64,000 bases of DNA from SZUA-254 sp964596065 (GCA_964596065.1 CAZQSM010000004.1:16439-80438); one strand, 5' to 3'. Shown: positions 33,636 to 43,315, counted from the first letter of the stretch. Numbers and translations are program-made. Notes: generated from the sequence alone by a model not told the origin.

Positions 33636-34864
33636 GCGCCCTCCCCCTTCATGGCGGGCGCGGCCGCCGCCAGGCCGGTGAGGAACCAGACCAGGACCAT
33701 CACTTCGTGATCGCCGAAATTGTATTCGAACAGTCCGAGGACGTGGAACCCGGCGTACGCGGCGAGCAGGCCGGTGGCGAGGGCGCCCCGGATCGAGCCC
33801 CGTTCCGCGCCGGCGCCGGCCCGCCGGATCACGATCCCCATCATGACGAACAGGTAGACGACGGCGCAGAAACCCGGGGCCCCGAGCGTCACGAGCGCTT
33901 CCATCAGGTTGTTATGGAGGTGCCCCCCCTCGCCGGGCGTCATCGGCGTGACATAGCCCGCGTAGTAATTCCGGAGGCCGATGTCGCCCCATCCGAAGAT
34001 CGGCCTGTCGAGGAACATTTTCCACCCGGTGGAGAGCATCTGGATCCGGGATACGTTCGACTCCGCCGTCGTGGTGACGCTGTCGGCGACGAACCCCCCA
34101 GCGTCGCGAACCTCGGCGACGCTCAACGCCCGGTTCCGGAATTCTGCGGGGGCGAACAGCGCGAAGAGCGCGATCACGACCGCCAGCACCGCCAGCATCC
34201 GCCGGTCCCGGATCGTCCCCACGACGAGCATCCCCGCCACGAACCCGATCCAGGCGCTCCGGGTCTGGGTGATTACGAGGCCCGCGAGGAGCGCGAGCAC
34301 CGCCCCGCCGAGCGCGATCCTCCATCGGAGCGCCAGCGCCGGCGCGACGGTGAACGGAATGACCGCGAGGATGATGAGCATCCTGACGCCCCCCTCGGTC
34401 ATCGGCATCTGGAAGAGGCCCGGGCGCTCGATCTGGCCCCCGATCGTCCGCAGGCTCGAAAGTTCCGCCAGCGCCGCGACCGCCCCGAGCCCCGCCAGCG
34501 CGCCGAGGACGACCGTCACCCGCCGTTCGTCGCGGAAGGAGTAGGCGGTCGCGTAGACGATCCCGATGAGGAGGACACGCTTCGCGTTCAGGAACGAATC
34601 GGCGGGGTCGACCGAAAAGGCTGACGACAGCAGTTCGGCCGCCGCGTAGAGCAGGAACGCCGCCCCCAGTCCGGTCCGCGGCACGACCGACACTCCCCCC
34701 CTGGCGATGACGGCGGCCATCGCGATGAAGGCCGAGGCCATGGCGATCGACGAAACGGCCACCGAAAAGGTCACGGAAACGACGGAGAGACCCGCCAGCA
34801 GGCAGATCAGCGCCCTGCCGCCGCCGTCGCGGACGCGCCCGTCAGGCCCGGAACTGGAGGTCAT
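33632..34864 (-). CDS. O-antigen ligase/polymerase family membrane protein
   Basis: 410 residues with about 11-12 hydrophobic segments and a large periplasmic loop near residues 225-320 (Wzy_C domain), including GEGGHLHNNLMEALVTLGAPG, whose His/Asn are conserved in WaaL-type ligases. It probably joins O-antigen to lipid A-core, or polymerises O-units. The ATG at 34864 overlaps the ABC exporter by 23 bases. Confidence 0.85.
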   Translation of the reverse strand: MTSSSGPDGRVRDGGGRALICLLAGLSVVSVTFSVAVSSIAMASAFIAMAAVIARGGVSVVPRTGLGAAFLLYAAAELLSSAFSVDPADSFLNAKRVLLIGIVYATAYSFRDERRVTVVLGALAGLGAVAALAELSSLRTIGGQIERPGLFQMPMTEGGVRMLIILAVIPFTVAPALALRWRIALGGAVLALLAGLVITQTRSAWIGFVAGMLVVGTIRDRRMLAVLAVVIALFALFAPAEFRNRALSVAEVRDAGGFVADSVTTTAESNVSRIQMLSTGWKMFLDRPIFGWGDIGLRNYYAGYVTPMTPGEGGHLHNNLMEALVTLGAPGFCAVVYLFVMMGIVIRRAGAGAERGSIRGALATGLLAAYAGFHVLGLFEYNFGDHEVMVLVWFLTGLAAAAPAMKGEGA

Positions 34865-36701
34865 AGAGTTTACGGTACAGTCCCGCCCCGTCGGCGATGA
34901 GCTCCGCGTGCGTGCCCTGCCCCACGATCCGTCCGCCGTCGACCACGTAGATCCGGGAGGCGCGCTGGATGGTCGACAGCCGGTGGGCGATGACGACCGA
35001 CGTCCTCCCCGCCATCAGCCTGTCGATCGCCTCCTGCACGAGGATTTCCGACTCCGTGTCGAGGGCGGAGGTGGCCTCATCGAGGATCAGGATCGGCGGG
35101 TTCTTCAGGATGGCCCTCGCCAGCGCCAGGCGCTGACGTTCGCCCCCGGAGAGCTTGACCCCCCGTTCGCCGACGACCGTTTCGTACCCCTCCTTCGTGT
35201 TCGTGATGAAACCGTGGGCGTTGGCCGCCTTCGCGGCCGCCTCGATCCCCGCCAGGGAGCACTCCGTCAGCCCGTACGCGATGTTGTTCCGGATCGTGTC
35301 GTTGAACAGGATCGTTTCCTGCGTGACGATCCCGATCTTTTCCCGGAGGCTCCGGAGGTCGAGATCGCGCAGGTCGGTGCCGTCGACGCGGACCGAGCCA
35401 CCCGTGGGATCGTAGAACCGCGGGATCAGGTCGACGATGGTGGTCTTGCCGGCTCCGCTCGGCCCGACGAGCGCCACCAGCTCGCCCTTCCCGATGGTGA
35501 GCGAGACGTCCCTGAGCACGGGGTGCGACCCGCCGTAGGAGAAGGAGACGCGGTCGAACTCGAGCGAGGCGTCGAAGCCGGCGAGGCGCCGCGCGCCGGG
35601 GGCGGAGGTGACGGTCGGCTTCACGTCGATGATTTCGAACACGCGCTTCGCGGCGGCGGTGGCCTCCTGGATCCTGTTGGCGACGTTGGTCAGCTCCTTG
35701 ACCGGCGGCATGATCTGGAAGATGATGAAGAGGAAGCCGAGGAATTCGCTCGCGCTGAGGGTGCCCTCCCTGAGGACCTGGTTCCCGCCGTACCAGACGA
35801 TGACCGATCCCGCGATCACGCTCAGGAACTCGGTCGACGGGGAGGAGATGTCCTTGATCCTGTTGATCCGGAGGACCGACCGGAGGTAGGCCTTCGTGTG
35901 CCGGACGAATTTCGCCGTTTCGAACTCCTCCATCCCGAACGCCTTCACCACCTTCACCCCCGAGATCGTCTCCTGCAGCACCGTCGTGATGTCGGCCATC
36001 CGCTCCTGGACGACCCCCCGTTCCCGGTGCAGCGTGAGCGCGATCCAGGCGACGATCGCCAGCGTGAACGGGAAGACGACGAGCGAGATCAGCGTCAGCT
36101 TCCAGCTCAGCGAGAGCGCGAGCCCCAGGTAGACGGCGATCAGGAGCGGCTGGCGCATCATCGTCACGAAGAAGGCGCTGATGCCGCCGTTGAGCACCGA
36201 CACGTCACTCACCACGCGGGAAATCAGGTCCCCCGTCCGTTCGTTGGTGAAAAATCCGAGCGGGAGGGAATGGAGGTGGCGGTAGAGGCTGTTCCGGAGG
36301 TCCCTGATGATCGACTCCTCCGAGTAGTTCATCAGGAAGAACTGCAGGTACCCGAAGATGTTCTTCAGGAGGAACGTCACGACAATGATCACCGAGATCC
36401 GCAGGAGCGCGTCCGTCTGCGAACCTGCCAGGATCGATCCGATCGCGTCCTCCTTGAGCGCCGTGAACCATGTGCCGAGCCCCTGGGCGACCTCCCCCAT
36501 GCCGTCTCCGGCGGCGCCTCGCATTTTCTCCGGGTGGAAGAGGATGTCGAGCAGGGGGATGAAGAGGTAGATGGAGGCGCCGCTCAGGAGCGAGTAAAAG
36601 ACCGTCAGGACGACCGAGGCGGAGATGTGTTTCCAGTAGGGTCTCGTGAGCCCGAGGATCCTGCGGAAGATCGAGAGGGATTCCGAAAGTTCATTCCGCA
36701 T
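34842..36701 (-). CDS. ABC exporter, MsbA-like lipid flippase (fused TM and ATPase)
   Basis: 619 residues. Six transmembrane helices (about 1-330) carry one ATPase domain: Walker A GPSGAGKTT, signature LSGGERQRLALAR, Walker B ILILDEATSALD and the switch His in VIAHRLS. The half-transporter works as a homodimer and, from context, probably flips lipid A-core or a similar glycolipid. The periplasmic loop between TM1 and TM2 is long (FHPEKMRGAAGDGMGE region). It overlaps the upstream glycosyltransferase by 11 bases. Confidence 0.92.
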   Translation of the reverse strand: MRNELSESLSIFRRILGLTRPYWKHISASVVLTVFYSLLSGASIYLFIPLLDILFHPEKMRGAAGDGMGEVAQGLGTWFTALKEDAIGSILAGSQTDALLRISVIIVVTFLLKNIFGYLQFFLMNYSEESIIRDLRNSLYRHLHSLPLGFFTNERTGDLISRVVSDVSVLNGGISAFFVTMMRQPLLIAVYLGLALSLSWKLTLISLVVFPFTLAIVAWIALTLHRERGVVQERMADITTVLQETISGVKVVKAFGMEEFETAKFVRHTKAYLRSVLRINRIKDISSPSTEFLSVIAGSVIVWYGGNQVLREGTLSASEFLGFLFIIFQIMPPVKELTNVANRIQEATAAAKRVFEIIDVKPTVTSAPGARRLAGFDASLEFDRVSFSYGGSHPVLRDVSLTIGKGELVALVGPSGAGKTTIVDLIPRFYDPTGGSVRVDGTDLRDLDLRSLREKIGIVTQETILFNDTIRNNIAYGLTECSLAGIEAAAKAANAHGFITNTKEGYETVVGERGVKLSGGERQRLALARAILKNPPILILDEATSALDTESEILVQEAIDRLMAGRTSVVIAHRLSTIQRASRIYVVDGGRIVGQGTHAELIADGAGLYRKLYDLQFRA

Positions 36702-37554
36702 GGGGCGCCGTCGACGATTGGACCAGTCCGTTCCTGCAGGTCATTTCACGCGTCGCGACGACCCGCTCGAAGATCCTCCGGTTTGCCTCCCCCACCGCCG
36801 TCTTCGGGTGATGGAGGTGGAACAGGACCGCCAGGTTCCGGAGGGACACCAGCCTCGCCCCGGCCAGGCCGAGCCGGTAGGCCACGTCGGAGTCCTCCCC
36901 GAGCCCCGGGGCCCGGTACTCCTCGTTGAATCCGTTGATGCGCTCCAGCCACTCGCGGCGGAGGGAGAAATTGCACCCCAGCATGGCCGGCGTCCCCCCG
37001 TGGAGCAGTTTTCTGATCATCGCGTTCTCGGTCCGGATGCCGTCCTCGATCCAGGTGCTCCTGCCCCTCAACCCGTCGGCGAGCAGCGCCGGCGTGATCT
37101 TCTCGAAGCGGCCTTCGCGCACCGAGTCCGCGTCGACTGCCGCCGAGAGTTCCCGCCCGAGGTTCACCCTCCGCCCGCAGAGGACCGCCTCCGGGCGCGC
37201 GTGCCGGTGGTGGTCTTCGAGGAACTTCCGGTGGGGAAGGCAGTCGCCGTCGATGAACACGAGGTATTCCGACCCTGCCGAGGCGACGGCCCTGTTGAGG
37301 ATGGCGTTCTTCCTGAAGCCTCGGTCTTCGTGCCAGACGCGGGAGACCCGGTAGCGCGAGGCCCCGCTCCGCCGCTCCACCGCCTCCGCGACCCCGGGAC
37401 CGGAGCCGTCGTCGGCGATCACCACCTCGAAGTCGTCGAACGTCTGACGGTCAAGTGCGTGGAAGATCAGCTCCAGTTCCCGCACGGCGTTGTACACCGC
37501 GATCACGAGCGTCAGGGCGGGTCCGCGCGCCCGCGCGCCGGCATGCCCGCTCAC
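36691..37554 (-). CDS. Glycosyltransferase family 2 with GT7C-like C-terminal domain
   Basis: 287 residues. LVIAVYNAVRELELIFHAL and VVIADDGSGPG open the GT2 domain, with FIDGDCLPHRKF as the metal motif. The C-terminal LGCNFSLRREWLERINGFNE plus LGEDSDVAYRLGLAG matches the galactosyltransferase GT7C region seen in chondroitin and O-antigen polymerising enzymes. The GTG start overlaps the neighbouring glycosyltransferase stop (GTGA). Confidence 0.87.
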   Translation of the reverse strand: MSGHAGARARGPALTLVIAVYNAVRELELIFHALDRQTFDDFEVVIADDGSGPGVAEAVERRSGASRYRVSRVWHEDRGFRKNAILNRAVASAGSEYLVFIDGDCLPHRKFLEDHHRHARPEAVLCGRRVNLGRELSAAVDADSVREGRFEKITPALLADGLRGRSTWIEDGIRTENAMIRKLLHGGTPAMLGCNFSLRREWLERINGFNEEYRAPGLGEDSDVAYRLGLAGARLVSLRNLAVLFHLHHPKTAVGEANRRIFERVVATREMTCRNGLVQSSTAPHAE

Positions 37555-38372
37555 GGGGCGTACCGCCGTTTCATCGTCCTGATCGCGTCCATGTCGATCG
37601 GGGGCCGTTCAGCGCCGGCCGGCGCTGTCGCGTATTCCCGGAGCTTGGCGTAGAGCGCGAGCGCGTAGATCGAATCGAGGACCGCCAGCAGGAACCCCTG
37701 GAGGCCGTCCCGGTATCCGCGGCGCGTCACGTAGTTCCTCACGAAGTGCGAGACGGGGCTGAAGAGGATCTTCGCGAACCCGGGGACGAATCCGGGCTTC
37801 GACCGGAGCAGGTTGGCCACCTGGAGCGACGTGTACTCGTTCATCTTCCGCAGGTAGTGCGATATGGAGTCGTAGGAATAGTGATACAGGGGGTTGCCGA
37901 GGAGCCCGGCGGGCCCCCTCACGGCGTACCCGCCGTGGACCGCCGCGTCCTCCACCACGACGCGTTCCTTCCGGAAGAGGCGCATCGCGTGCCCCGGGTA
38001 CCAGCCGCCGTTCCGGATCCACTTCCCCTGGAAACTCACCAGCCGCGCGACCAGGTATCCCTCTTCCGGTCCGCCGCGACTGATGGCGGCCCGGATTTCG
38101 TCCGCGAGCGGCGGCGGGACCTCTTCGTCGGCGTCGAGGACCAGGAGCCACTCACCCGTCGACCGATCGAACCCGCGCGAACGCTGCCGGAGGTCGGAAT
38201 CATACTCGTGGGCGATCACCGTCGCGCCCAGCTCCCGGGCGATCTCCGTCGTGCGGTCCGTGCTGAACGAGTCGATGACGATGACCTCATCGGCCCAGCC
38301 GACGCTCCCGAGGCAGCGGCGGATGTTCCGCTCCTCGTTGAACGTGAGCACGATGACGCTGAGGCGCGACAT
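37551..38372 (-). CDS. Glycosyltransferase family 2 (WaaE/KdtX-like)
   Basis: 273 residues. VLTFNEERNIRRCLGSV, VIDSFSTDRTTEIAREL, LVLDADEEV and GWYPGHAMRLFRKERVVVED match the same WaaE-like group as the gene at 32862-33635; the pair looks like paralogues flanking the cluster. It is the first surface-polysaccharide gene after leuS, 3 bases downstream of its stop, so it likely shares the leuS promoter. Confidence 0.88.
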   Translation of the reverse strand: MSRLSVIVLTFNEERNIRRCLGSVGWADEVIVIDSFSTDRTTEIARELGATVIAHEYDSDLRQRSRGFDRSTGEWLLVLDADEEVPPPLADEIRAAISRGGPEEGYLVARLVSFQGKWIRNGGWYPGHAMRLFRKERVVVEDAAVHGGYAVRGPAGLLGNPLYHYSYDSISHYLRKMNEYTSLQVANLLRSKPGFVPGFAKILFSPVSHFVRNYVTRRGYRDGLQGFLLAVLDSIYALALYAKLREYATAPAGAERPPIDMDAIRTMKRRYAP

Positions 38373-38375
38373 CGG

Positions 38376-40895
38376 TCATTTCACGACGATGCTGACGAGC
38401 CGGTTCTTCACGACCACCACGCGGACGATCTCCTTCCCTTCGAGCCAGGGCCGGACGCCGGCCTCGGCGAGGGCCCTCTCCCGGACCCCCTCCTCGGGGC
38501 TGTCCGGCGGGACGTTGAATTTCGAACGGACCTTGCCGTTGACCTGCACCACCAGCTCGACGCTTTCCTCCCGCGTCTTGTCCGGGTCGAACACCGGCCA
38601 GGCGGCGTAGGCGAGGGAGGAACGGTGCCCGAGCAGTTCCCACAGCTCCTCGGCGATATGGGGGGCGAACGGCGAGAGGAGCAGGACGAAGGCCTCCATG
38701 GCGTGCCTCGGCCGCTCGTCGGAGTTCAGGAATTCGTTCACGAAGATCATCAGCTGGGAGATCGCCGTGTTGAAGGCGAGCGACTCGACGTCCTCGGTCA
38801 CCTTGCGGATCGTCTGGTGCAGGAGCCGCTCCCGCTCCGGGGTGCAGACCCCCTCCTTCACCGCCGGGTGGAGTTTCCCGTCCGGCCCGACGAGCATCCG
38901 CCACGACCGGTTCAGGAAACGGTGGACCCCCTCGACGCCCCGGCTCGACCAGGGCTTCGTGTCGACGAGCGGCCCCATGAACATCTCGAAGAGCCGCATC
39001 GAATCGGCGCCGTACTTCGCCACGATGTCGTCGGGGTTGACCACGTTCCCTCGCGACTTCGACATCTTCTGCCCGTCCTCGCCGAGGATCGTCCCCTGGT
39101 TGACGAGCTTCGCGAACGGTTCGGGGGTCGAGACGTGGCCGAGGTCGAATAGGACCTTGTGCCAGAACCGCGCGTAGAGCAGGTGGAGGACGGCGTGCTC
39201 CGCCCCGCCGACGTAGAGGTCCACCGGCATCCAGTAGCGTTCCTTCTCGCGTGAGACGAACTCCGCGTCGTTGTGCGGGTCGATGTAGCGAAGGTAGTAC
39301 CAGCACGACCCGGCCCACTGCGGCATCGTGTGCGTCTCGCGGCGCAGCCGCCCGTGCACGGGATGGTCGATGGTGAGCCAGTCGCCGGCGTTCGCCAGGG
39401 CGGACTCGCCCGACCCCGTCGGCTGGAACGATTCGATCTCGGGGAGTTCCACCGGGAGGTCGGCGTCGTCGAGGGCGACCACGCCGCCGTCCTCGCGGTA
39501 GGCGAGCGGGAAGGGTTCGCCCCAGTAGCGCTGCCGCGAAAAGAGCCAGTCGCGGAGCTTGTACCGGACGGCGGCCCTCCCGATCCCGCGCGACACGACC
39601 CACGCCGTGATCCGCGTGATCGCCTCCGCCGTGGGGAGCCCGTCGATCGAGACGTCGGGCCCGCTTGAATTCACCGCGGTCCCCTCGCCGGTGAACGCCC
39701 CGCCGGACGGTCCGCCGCCCGACACCACTTCGAGGATCGGGAGGCCGAACTGGCGGGCGAACTCGTGGTCGCGCTCGTCGTGGCCCGGGACGGCCATGAT
39801 CGCCCCGGTGCCGTAACCGGGCAGCACGTAATCCGCGATCCAGACCGGGATCGTCCCGCCCGTCGCGGGGTTGACGGCGTGGCCGCCGGTGAAGACGCCG
39901 CTCTTCGTTTTTTCGAGCGCGCTCCGTTCCATGTCGCTTTTCTTCGACGTCGCCGCGACGTAGGCGGCGACCGCCTCCGCCTGCGCGGCCGTCGTGACCG
40001 CGCCGACCATCGGGTGCTCCGGGGCGAGGACGAGGTAGGTCGCCCCGAAGAGCGTGTCGGGCCGGGTGGTGAACACCCTGACGGTCCCGCCGCCGTCCAC
40101 CAGCAGGAAATCGATCTCCGCGCCCTCCGACCGACCGATCCAGTGCCGCTGCATCTCGAGGATCCCGGGGGGCCAGTCGAGCAGGCGGAGGTCGTCCGAG
40201 AGGCGCTCGGCGTACTTCGTGATCCTGAGCATCCACTGGCGCATCAGGCGCCGTTCGACCGTGTATCCCTTGCCGGTCCACTCCTCGACCTCCTCGTTCG
40301 CGAGGACCGTGCCGAGGGCCTGGCACCAGTTGACCGGCATGTCGCCGAGGTACGCCAGGCGCCGCCCGGCCCTGTACCGTTCCGCCTCCCCGGCATCGAG
40401 GCCCCCGGGGATCGGCAACTGGTCGATCGGCCGCGCCCTGCCCTCCGCCTCGTCGAACCACGAATGGTACAGACGGAGGAAGATCCACTGCGTCCACCGG
40501 TAGTATTTCGGGTCGGTGGTGTCCACCTCGCGGGACCAGTCGTAGGAGAGCCCGAGCATCCTGATCTGCCGGCGGAACGTGGCCACGTTTTCCGCCGTCG
40601 TGATCCTGGGATGAATCCCGGTCTGCATCGCGTACCGTTCGGCGGGGAGACCGAACGCGTCCCACCCCATCGGGTGGAGCACGTTGTACCCCCGCATCCG
40701 TTTATAACGGGTGTAGATGTCCGTCGCCGTATAGCCTTCGGGATGTCCGACGTGGAGGCCCGACCCGGACGGGTACGGGTACATATCGAGGACGTAGAGC
40801 TTCGGTTTCGACGGGTCCTCGGTGGCCGCGAAGGTGGAGTGTTCCTCCCAGTGGCGCTGCCACTTCGTCTCTATGCGCTGGAATTCGTACTGCAT
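38376..40895 (-). CDS. leuS: Leucyl-tRNA synthetase
   Basis: 839 residues. A class Ia synthetase with an editing domain. The HIGH motif is at residues 48-51 (HVGH) and KMSKS is at 610-614. YPYPSGSGLHVGHPEGYTA, the editing-domain segment FTTRPDTLFGATYLVLAPEH and the CP1 threonine-rich region are intact. No T-box leader is seen. It heads the surface-polysaccharide operon, with a promoter about 42 bases upstream of the ATG. Confidence 0.97.
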   Translation of the reverse strand: MQYEFQRIETKWQRHWEEHSTFAATEDPSKPKLYVLDMYPYPSGSGLHVGHPEGYTATDIYTRYKRMRGYNVLHPMGWDAFGLPAERYAMQTGIHPRITTAENVATFRRQIRMLGLSYDWSREVDTTDPKYYRWTQWIFLRLYHSWFDEAEGRARPIDQLPIPGGLDAGEAERYRAGRRLAYLGDMPVNWCQALGTVLANEEVEEWTGKGYTVERRLMRQWMLRITKYAERLSDDLRLLDWPPGILEMQRHWIGRSEGAEIDFLLVDGGGTVRVFTTRPDTLFGATYLVLAPEHPMVGAVTTAAQAEAVAAYVAATSKKSDMERSALEKTKSGVFTGGHAVNPATGGTIPVWIADYVLPGYGTGAIMAVPGHDERDHEFARQFGLPILEVVSGGGPSGGAFTGEGTAVNSSGPDVSIDGLPTAEAITRITAWVVSRGIGRAAVRYKLRDWLFSRQRYWGEPFPLAYREDGGVVALDDADLPVELPEIESFQPTGSGESALANAGDWLTIDHPVHGRLRRETHTMPQWAGSCWYYLRYIDPHNDAEFVSREKERYWMPVDLYVGGAEHAVLHLLYARFWHKVLFDLGHVSTPEPFAKLVNQGTILGEDGQKMSKSRGNVVNPDDIVAKYGADSMRLFEMFMGPLVDTKPWSSRGVEGVHRFLNRSWRMLVGPDGKLHPAVKEGVCTPERERLLHQTIRKVTEDVESLAFNTAISQLMIFVNEFLNSDERPRHAMEAFVLLLSPFAPHIAEELWELLGHRSSLAYAAWPVFDPDKTREESVELVVQVNGKVRSKFNVPPDSPEEGVRERALAEAGVRPWLEGKEIVRVVVVKNRLVSIVVK

Positions 40896-40936
40896 GATCC
40901 TGGTGCGTGGACGAGGCGATGATGGTGGAAATGTTG

Positions 40937-40965
40937 AAAATAACGATTTCCGGCAGGAGAATCAA
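40937..40965 (-). promoter_or_regulatory. Putative promoter of leuS and the polysaccharide genes
   Basis: TTGATT, 17 bases, TATTTT on the minus strand. The -35 touches the T tract of the second terminator hairpin of the preceding ribosomal operon. Confidence 0.5.
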
Positions 40966-40986
40966 AAATACCCCGCCGGCAGGGGT
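40964..40986 (-). terminator. Second (tandem) terminator hairpin after rplQ
   Basis: On the minus strand ACCCC pairs with GGGGT around a 7-base loop and is followed by ATTTTT. It lies directly after the stronger hairpin. Confidence 0.55.
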
Positions 40987-41017
40987 AAAAAAAAAGGTTC
41001 CCGGTCGCCCGGAAACC
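40987..41017 (-). terminator. Main rho-independent terminator of the ribosomal operon
   Basis: A 9-bp stem (GGTTTCCGG with CCGGGAACC) has a GCGA tetraloop and is followed by nine T on the minus strand. It ends the str-S10-spc-alpha locus after rplQ. Confidence 0.85.
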
Positions 41018-41046
41018 TCGTCTCACGCTGACGCTCTCAACGTCCG

Positions 41047-41595
41047 TCAGGACGCGTTTGCTTCCGCGGCCTTCGCCTTCGAAGCGGCGGCGTCCTTCTT
41101 TCCGGCCGTTTTTTTCGGGGCCTTCTTCTCTTTCGCCTCTCCCTTGACCTTCGCGCCGCCTTCGGCGCCGGCGTTCTTTTCCGTCTTCGCCGGCTTGTCC
41201 GCCTTCACGACGCCCTGGAAGTCCACCAGTTCGAGGAGCGCCACCTCGGCGCCGTCGCCCTTCCGCCGCCCGAGCTTGACGATGCGGGTGTAGCCTCCGG
41301 GACGGGACGCTGTCTTCGACGCGATCTCGGTGAACAGCTCCCTCACCGCGTCCTTGTCCTTGATGGTCCTGGCGACCATCCGGCGTGCGTGGACGTTCTT
41401 CGCCTTGTCCCCGTCGCCGTGCACGCTGCGGGCCCGGGTGATCATCTTCTCGACGAACATCCTCGTCTCCTTCGCCTTCGTGACGGTGGTCTTGATTTTC
41501 TTGTGCTTGAACAGCGCGCTGCAGAGGGCCGCCAGCAGCGCCTTCCTGTGGCTTGCGGTGACTCCGAGCTTGCGATGCGATTTTCTGTGTCTCAT
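41047..41595 (-). CDS. rplQ: Ribosomal protein L17
   Basis: 182 residues, against about 120-130 in most bacteria. RHRKSHRKLGVTASHRKALL and ITRARSVHGDGDKAKNVHARR belong to the core L17 fold (about 1-120). The extra 60 residues are a Lys/Ala/Glu low-complexity tail. Last gene of the alpha operon, 19 bases after rpoA; the terminators follow. Confidence 0.96.
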   Translation of the reverse strand: MRHRKSHRKLGVTASHRKALLAALCSALFKHKKIKTTVTKAKETRMFVEKMITRARSVHGDGDKAKNVHARRMVARTIKDKDAVRELFTEIASKTASRPGGYTRIVKLGRRKGDGAEVALLELVDFQGVVKADKPAKTEKNAGAEGGAKVKGEAKEKKAPKKTAGKKDAAASKAKAAEANAS

Positions 41596-41614
41596 GGGTA
41601 TGCCGGTTATTCAG

Positions 41615-42604
41615 TTATTCGCCGCTGGTGGTGAGGTACTTCTCGACGTCCATGCCGAACGTGAGTCCGAACTGGTCGATGATCTCTGAGAGTTCGGCGA
41701 GCGATTTCCTCCCGAAGTTCCTGAATTTCAGGAGCTCAGGTTCGTCCCTGCGGACCAGGTCCGCGATGGTCTTGATGCTGGCGGCGCGGAGGCAGTTGTG
41801 CGACCGGACGGACAGCTCCAGCTCGTCGACGCTCATTTCGAGGATCTTCCGGATGCGGGAGACCTCGGAGTCCTTCTCGGCCCCCTCCTCGCCGGCGTCC
41901 ACTTCCACGTCGAAGCTCAGGAAGAGCTGGATGTGGTCCCGGAGGATGTTCGCGGCCTGCGCGATGGCGTCGTCGGGCGCGACCGAGCCGTCGGTCTCCA
42001 CCTCGAGCACGAGTTTCTCGTAGTCGGTCTGCTGTCCCACGCGGGTGGTCTCGACGGCGTAGCGCACGTTGCGGATCGGCGTGAAGATGGAGTCCATCGC
42101 GATCAGGTTGACCGACGTCTCGAGCTGCTTGTTTTCTTCCGCGGGAACGTATCCCTTCCCCCGCCCGATCCGGAGTTCCATCTCGAAATCGGTGTCCCCG
42201 TTCAGCGTGGCGATGTGCTGCTCGGGGTTGAGGATCTCGAGCTCCGGGTTCGCCTTCTGGATGTCCCCCGCGGTGAATTCACGCCGGCCGTTGAGCCGGA
42301 CCACGATCTTGTTCAGCTTCTTGTTGATCAGCTTGATCCGGACGGCCTTCAGGTTGAGGATCACCTCGGCGACGTCCTCGACCACGCCCTTGATCGTCGA
42401 GAATTCGTGGAGCACGTTGTCGATCCTCACCCCCGTGAAGGCGGTTCCGGGGAGCGACGAGAGCAGCACGCGCCGGAAGGCGTTGCCGATCGTGACCCCG
42501 AATCCCTTCTCCAGCGGCTGGAGGATGAACCTGCCGAAGGTGTTCGTGTAACTCGCTTCATCGAGCTGAACTTTTTCCGGCATCTGAAAATTGATTCCCA
42601 CCAT
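41615..42604 (-). CDS. rpoA: RNA polymerase alpha subunit
   Basis: 329 residues. The N-terminal dimerisation domain has LEKGFGVTIGNAFRRVLLSSLPG and LNLKAV; the C-terminal DNA/activator-binding domain has VDELELSVRSHNCLRAASIKT and KFRNFGRKSLAEL. It assembles with beta and beta'. Between rpsD and rplQ, as in most bacteria. Confidence 0.98.
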   Translation of the reverse strand: MVGINFQMPEKVQLDEASYTNTFGRFILQPLEKGFGVTIGNAFRRVLLSSLPGTAFTGVRIDNVLHEFSTIKGVVEDVAEVILNLKAVRIKLINKKLNKIVVRLNGRREFTAGDIQKANPELEILNPEQHIATLNGDTDFEMELRIGRGKGYVPAEENKQLETSVNLIAMDSIFTPIRNVRYAVETTRVGQQTDYEKLVLEVETDGSVAPDDAIAQAANILRDHIQLFLSFDVEVDAGEEGAEKDSEVSRIRKILEMSVDELELSVRSHNCLRAASIKTIADLVRRDEPELLKFRNFGRKSLAELSEIIDQFGLTFGMDVEKYLTTSGE

Positions 42605-42652
42605 AGTTTCCTACTCCCAGGTTACGTTTCGAAAATGCGGTTCGTCGGGACT

Positions 42653-43282
42653 TTACTTCGAATAGAGTTCGACGATGAGCTGCTCGTTCGCGTTGAGCGG
42701 CACGTCCACCCGCTCGGGCATCGTCAGGAACGTTCCGGTCATCGACGCCTTGTCGAGGCTGAGCCAGGGCAGCATCGCGCTGTCCTTCACGCGTTTCATC
42801 GAGGCGTGGATGAGGTCGAGCTTCCTGCTCTTCTCCCTGATCTGGATGACGTCCCCCGCCTTCAGCTGGAACGACGGGATGGTGACGGGGTGGTTGTTGA
42901 CCAGGATGTGGCCGTGGGCGACGAGCTGCCGGCCGGCCTTGCGCGACGGGGCGAAGCCGAGGCGGTAGACGGTGTTGTCGAGCCGCCGTTCGAGCATCCG
43001 GATCAGTGTCTCGCCCGTCCGGCCCGACTGGCTCAGGGCCTTCTCGAAGTAGTTCCTGAACTGCTTTTCAAGCAGCCCGTAGGAACGGCGCACCTTCTGC
43101 TTCTCGCGGAGCTGGACGCCGTATTCCGAGATCTTCTGGCGCCGGCTCTGCCCGTGCTGTCCGGGGGGATATCCCCTCCGTTCGACGGGGCATTTCTCCG
43201 TGAAGCACTTCGTGCCCTTCAGGAATAATTTCTGCCGTTCTCGCCGGCACTGTCTGCAACTCGGATCGATGTATCGTCCCAT
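42653..43282 (-). CDS. rpsD: Ribosomal protein S4
   Basis: 209 residues. A zinc-type S4: cysteines in SCRQC near residues 9-12 and CFTEKC near 30-36, with RRGYPPGQHG, then the S4 RNA-binding domain (RLGFAPSRKAGRQLVAHGHI). It initiates 30S assembly and in other bacteria represses the alpha operon. Between rpsK and rpoA. Confidence 0.97.
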   Translation of the reverse strand: MGRYIDPSCRQCRRERQKLFLKGTKCFTEKCPVERRGYPPGQHGQSRRQKISEYGVQLREKQKVRRSYGLLEKQFRNYFEKALSQSGRTGETLIRMLERRLDNTVYRLGFAPSRKAGRQLVAHGHILVNNHPVTIPSFQLKAGDVIQIREKSRKLDLIHASMKRVKDSAMLPWLSLDKASMTGTFLTMPERVDVPLNANEQLIVELYSK

Positions 43283-43315
43283 ACTGTCCTTTGGTTCGTA
43301 GAATGCGTTGCTGGT

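Noticed and set aside
34707..36929. 740-residue plus-strand open frame opposite the ABC exporter
   Set aside because: Arg/Asp/Glu/Pro/Gly-rich shadow of the high-G+C coding strand; the minus strand encodes a textbook ABC exporter with all motifs.
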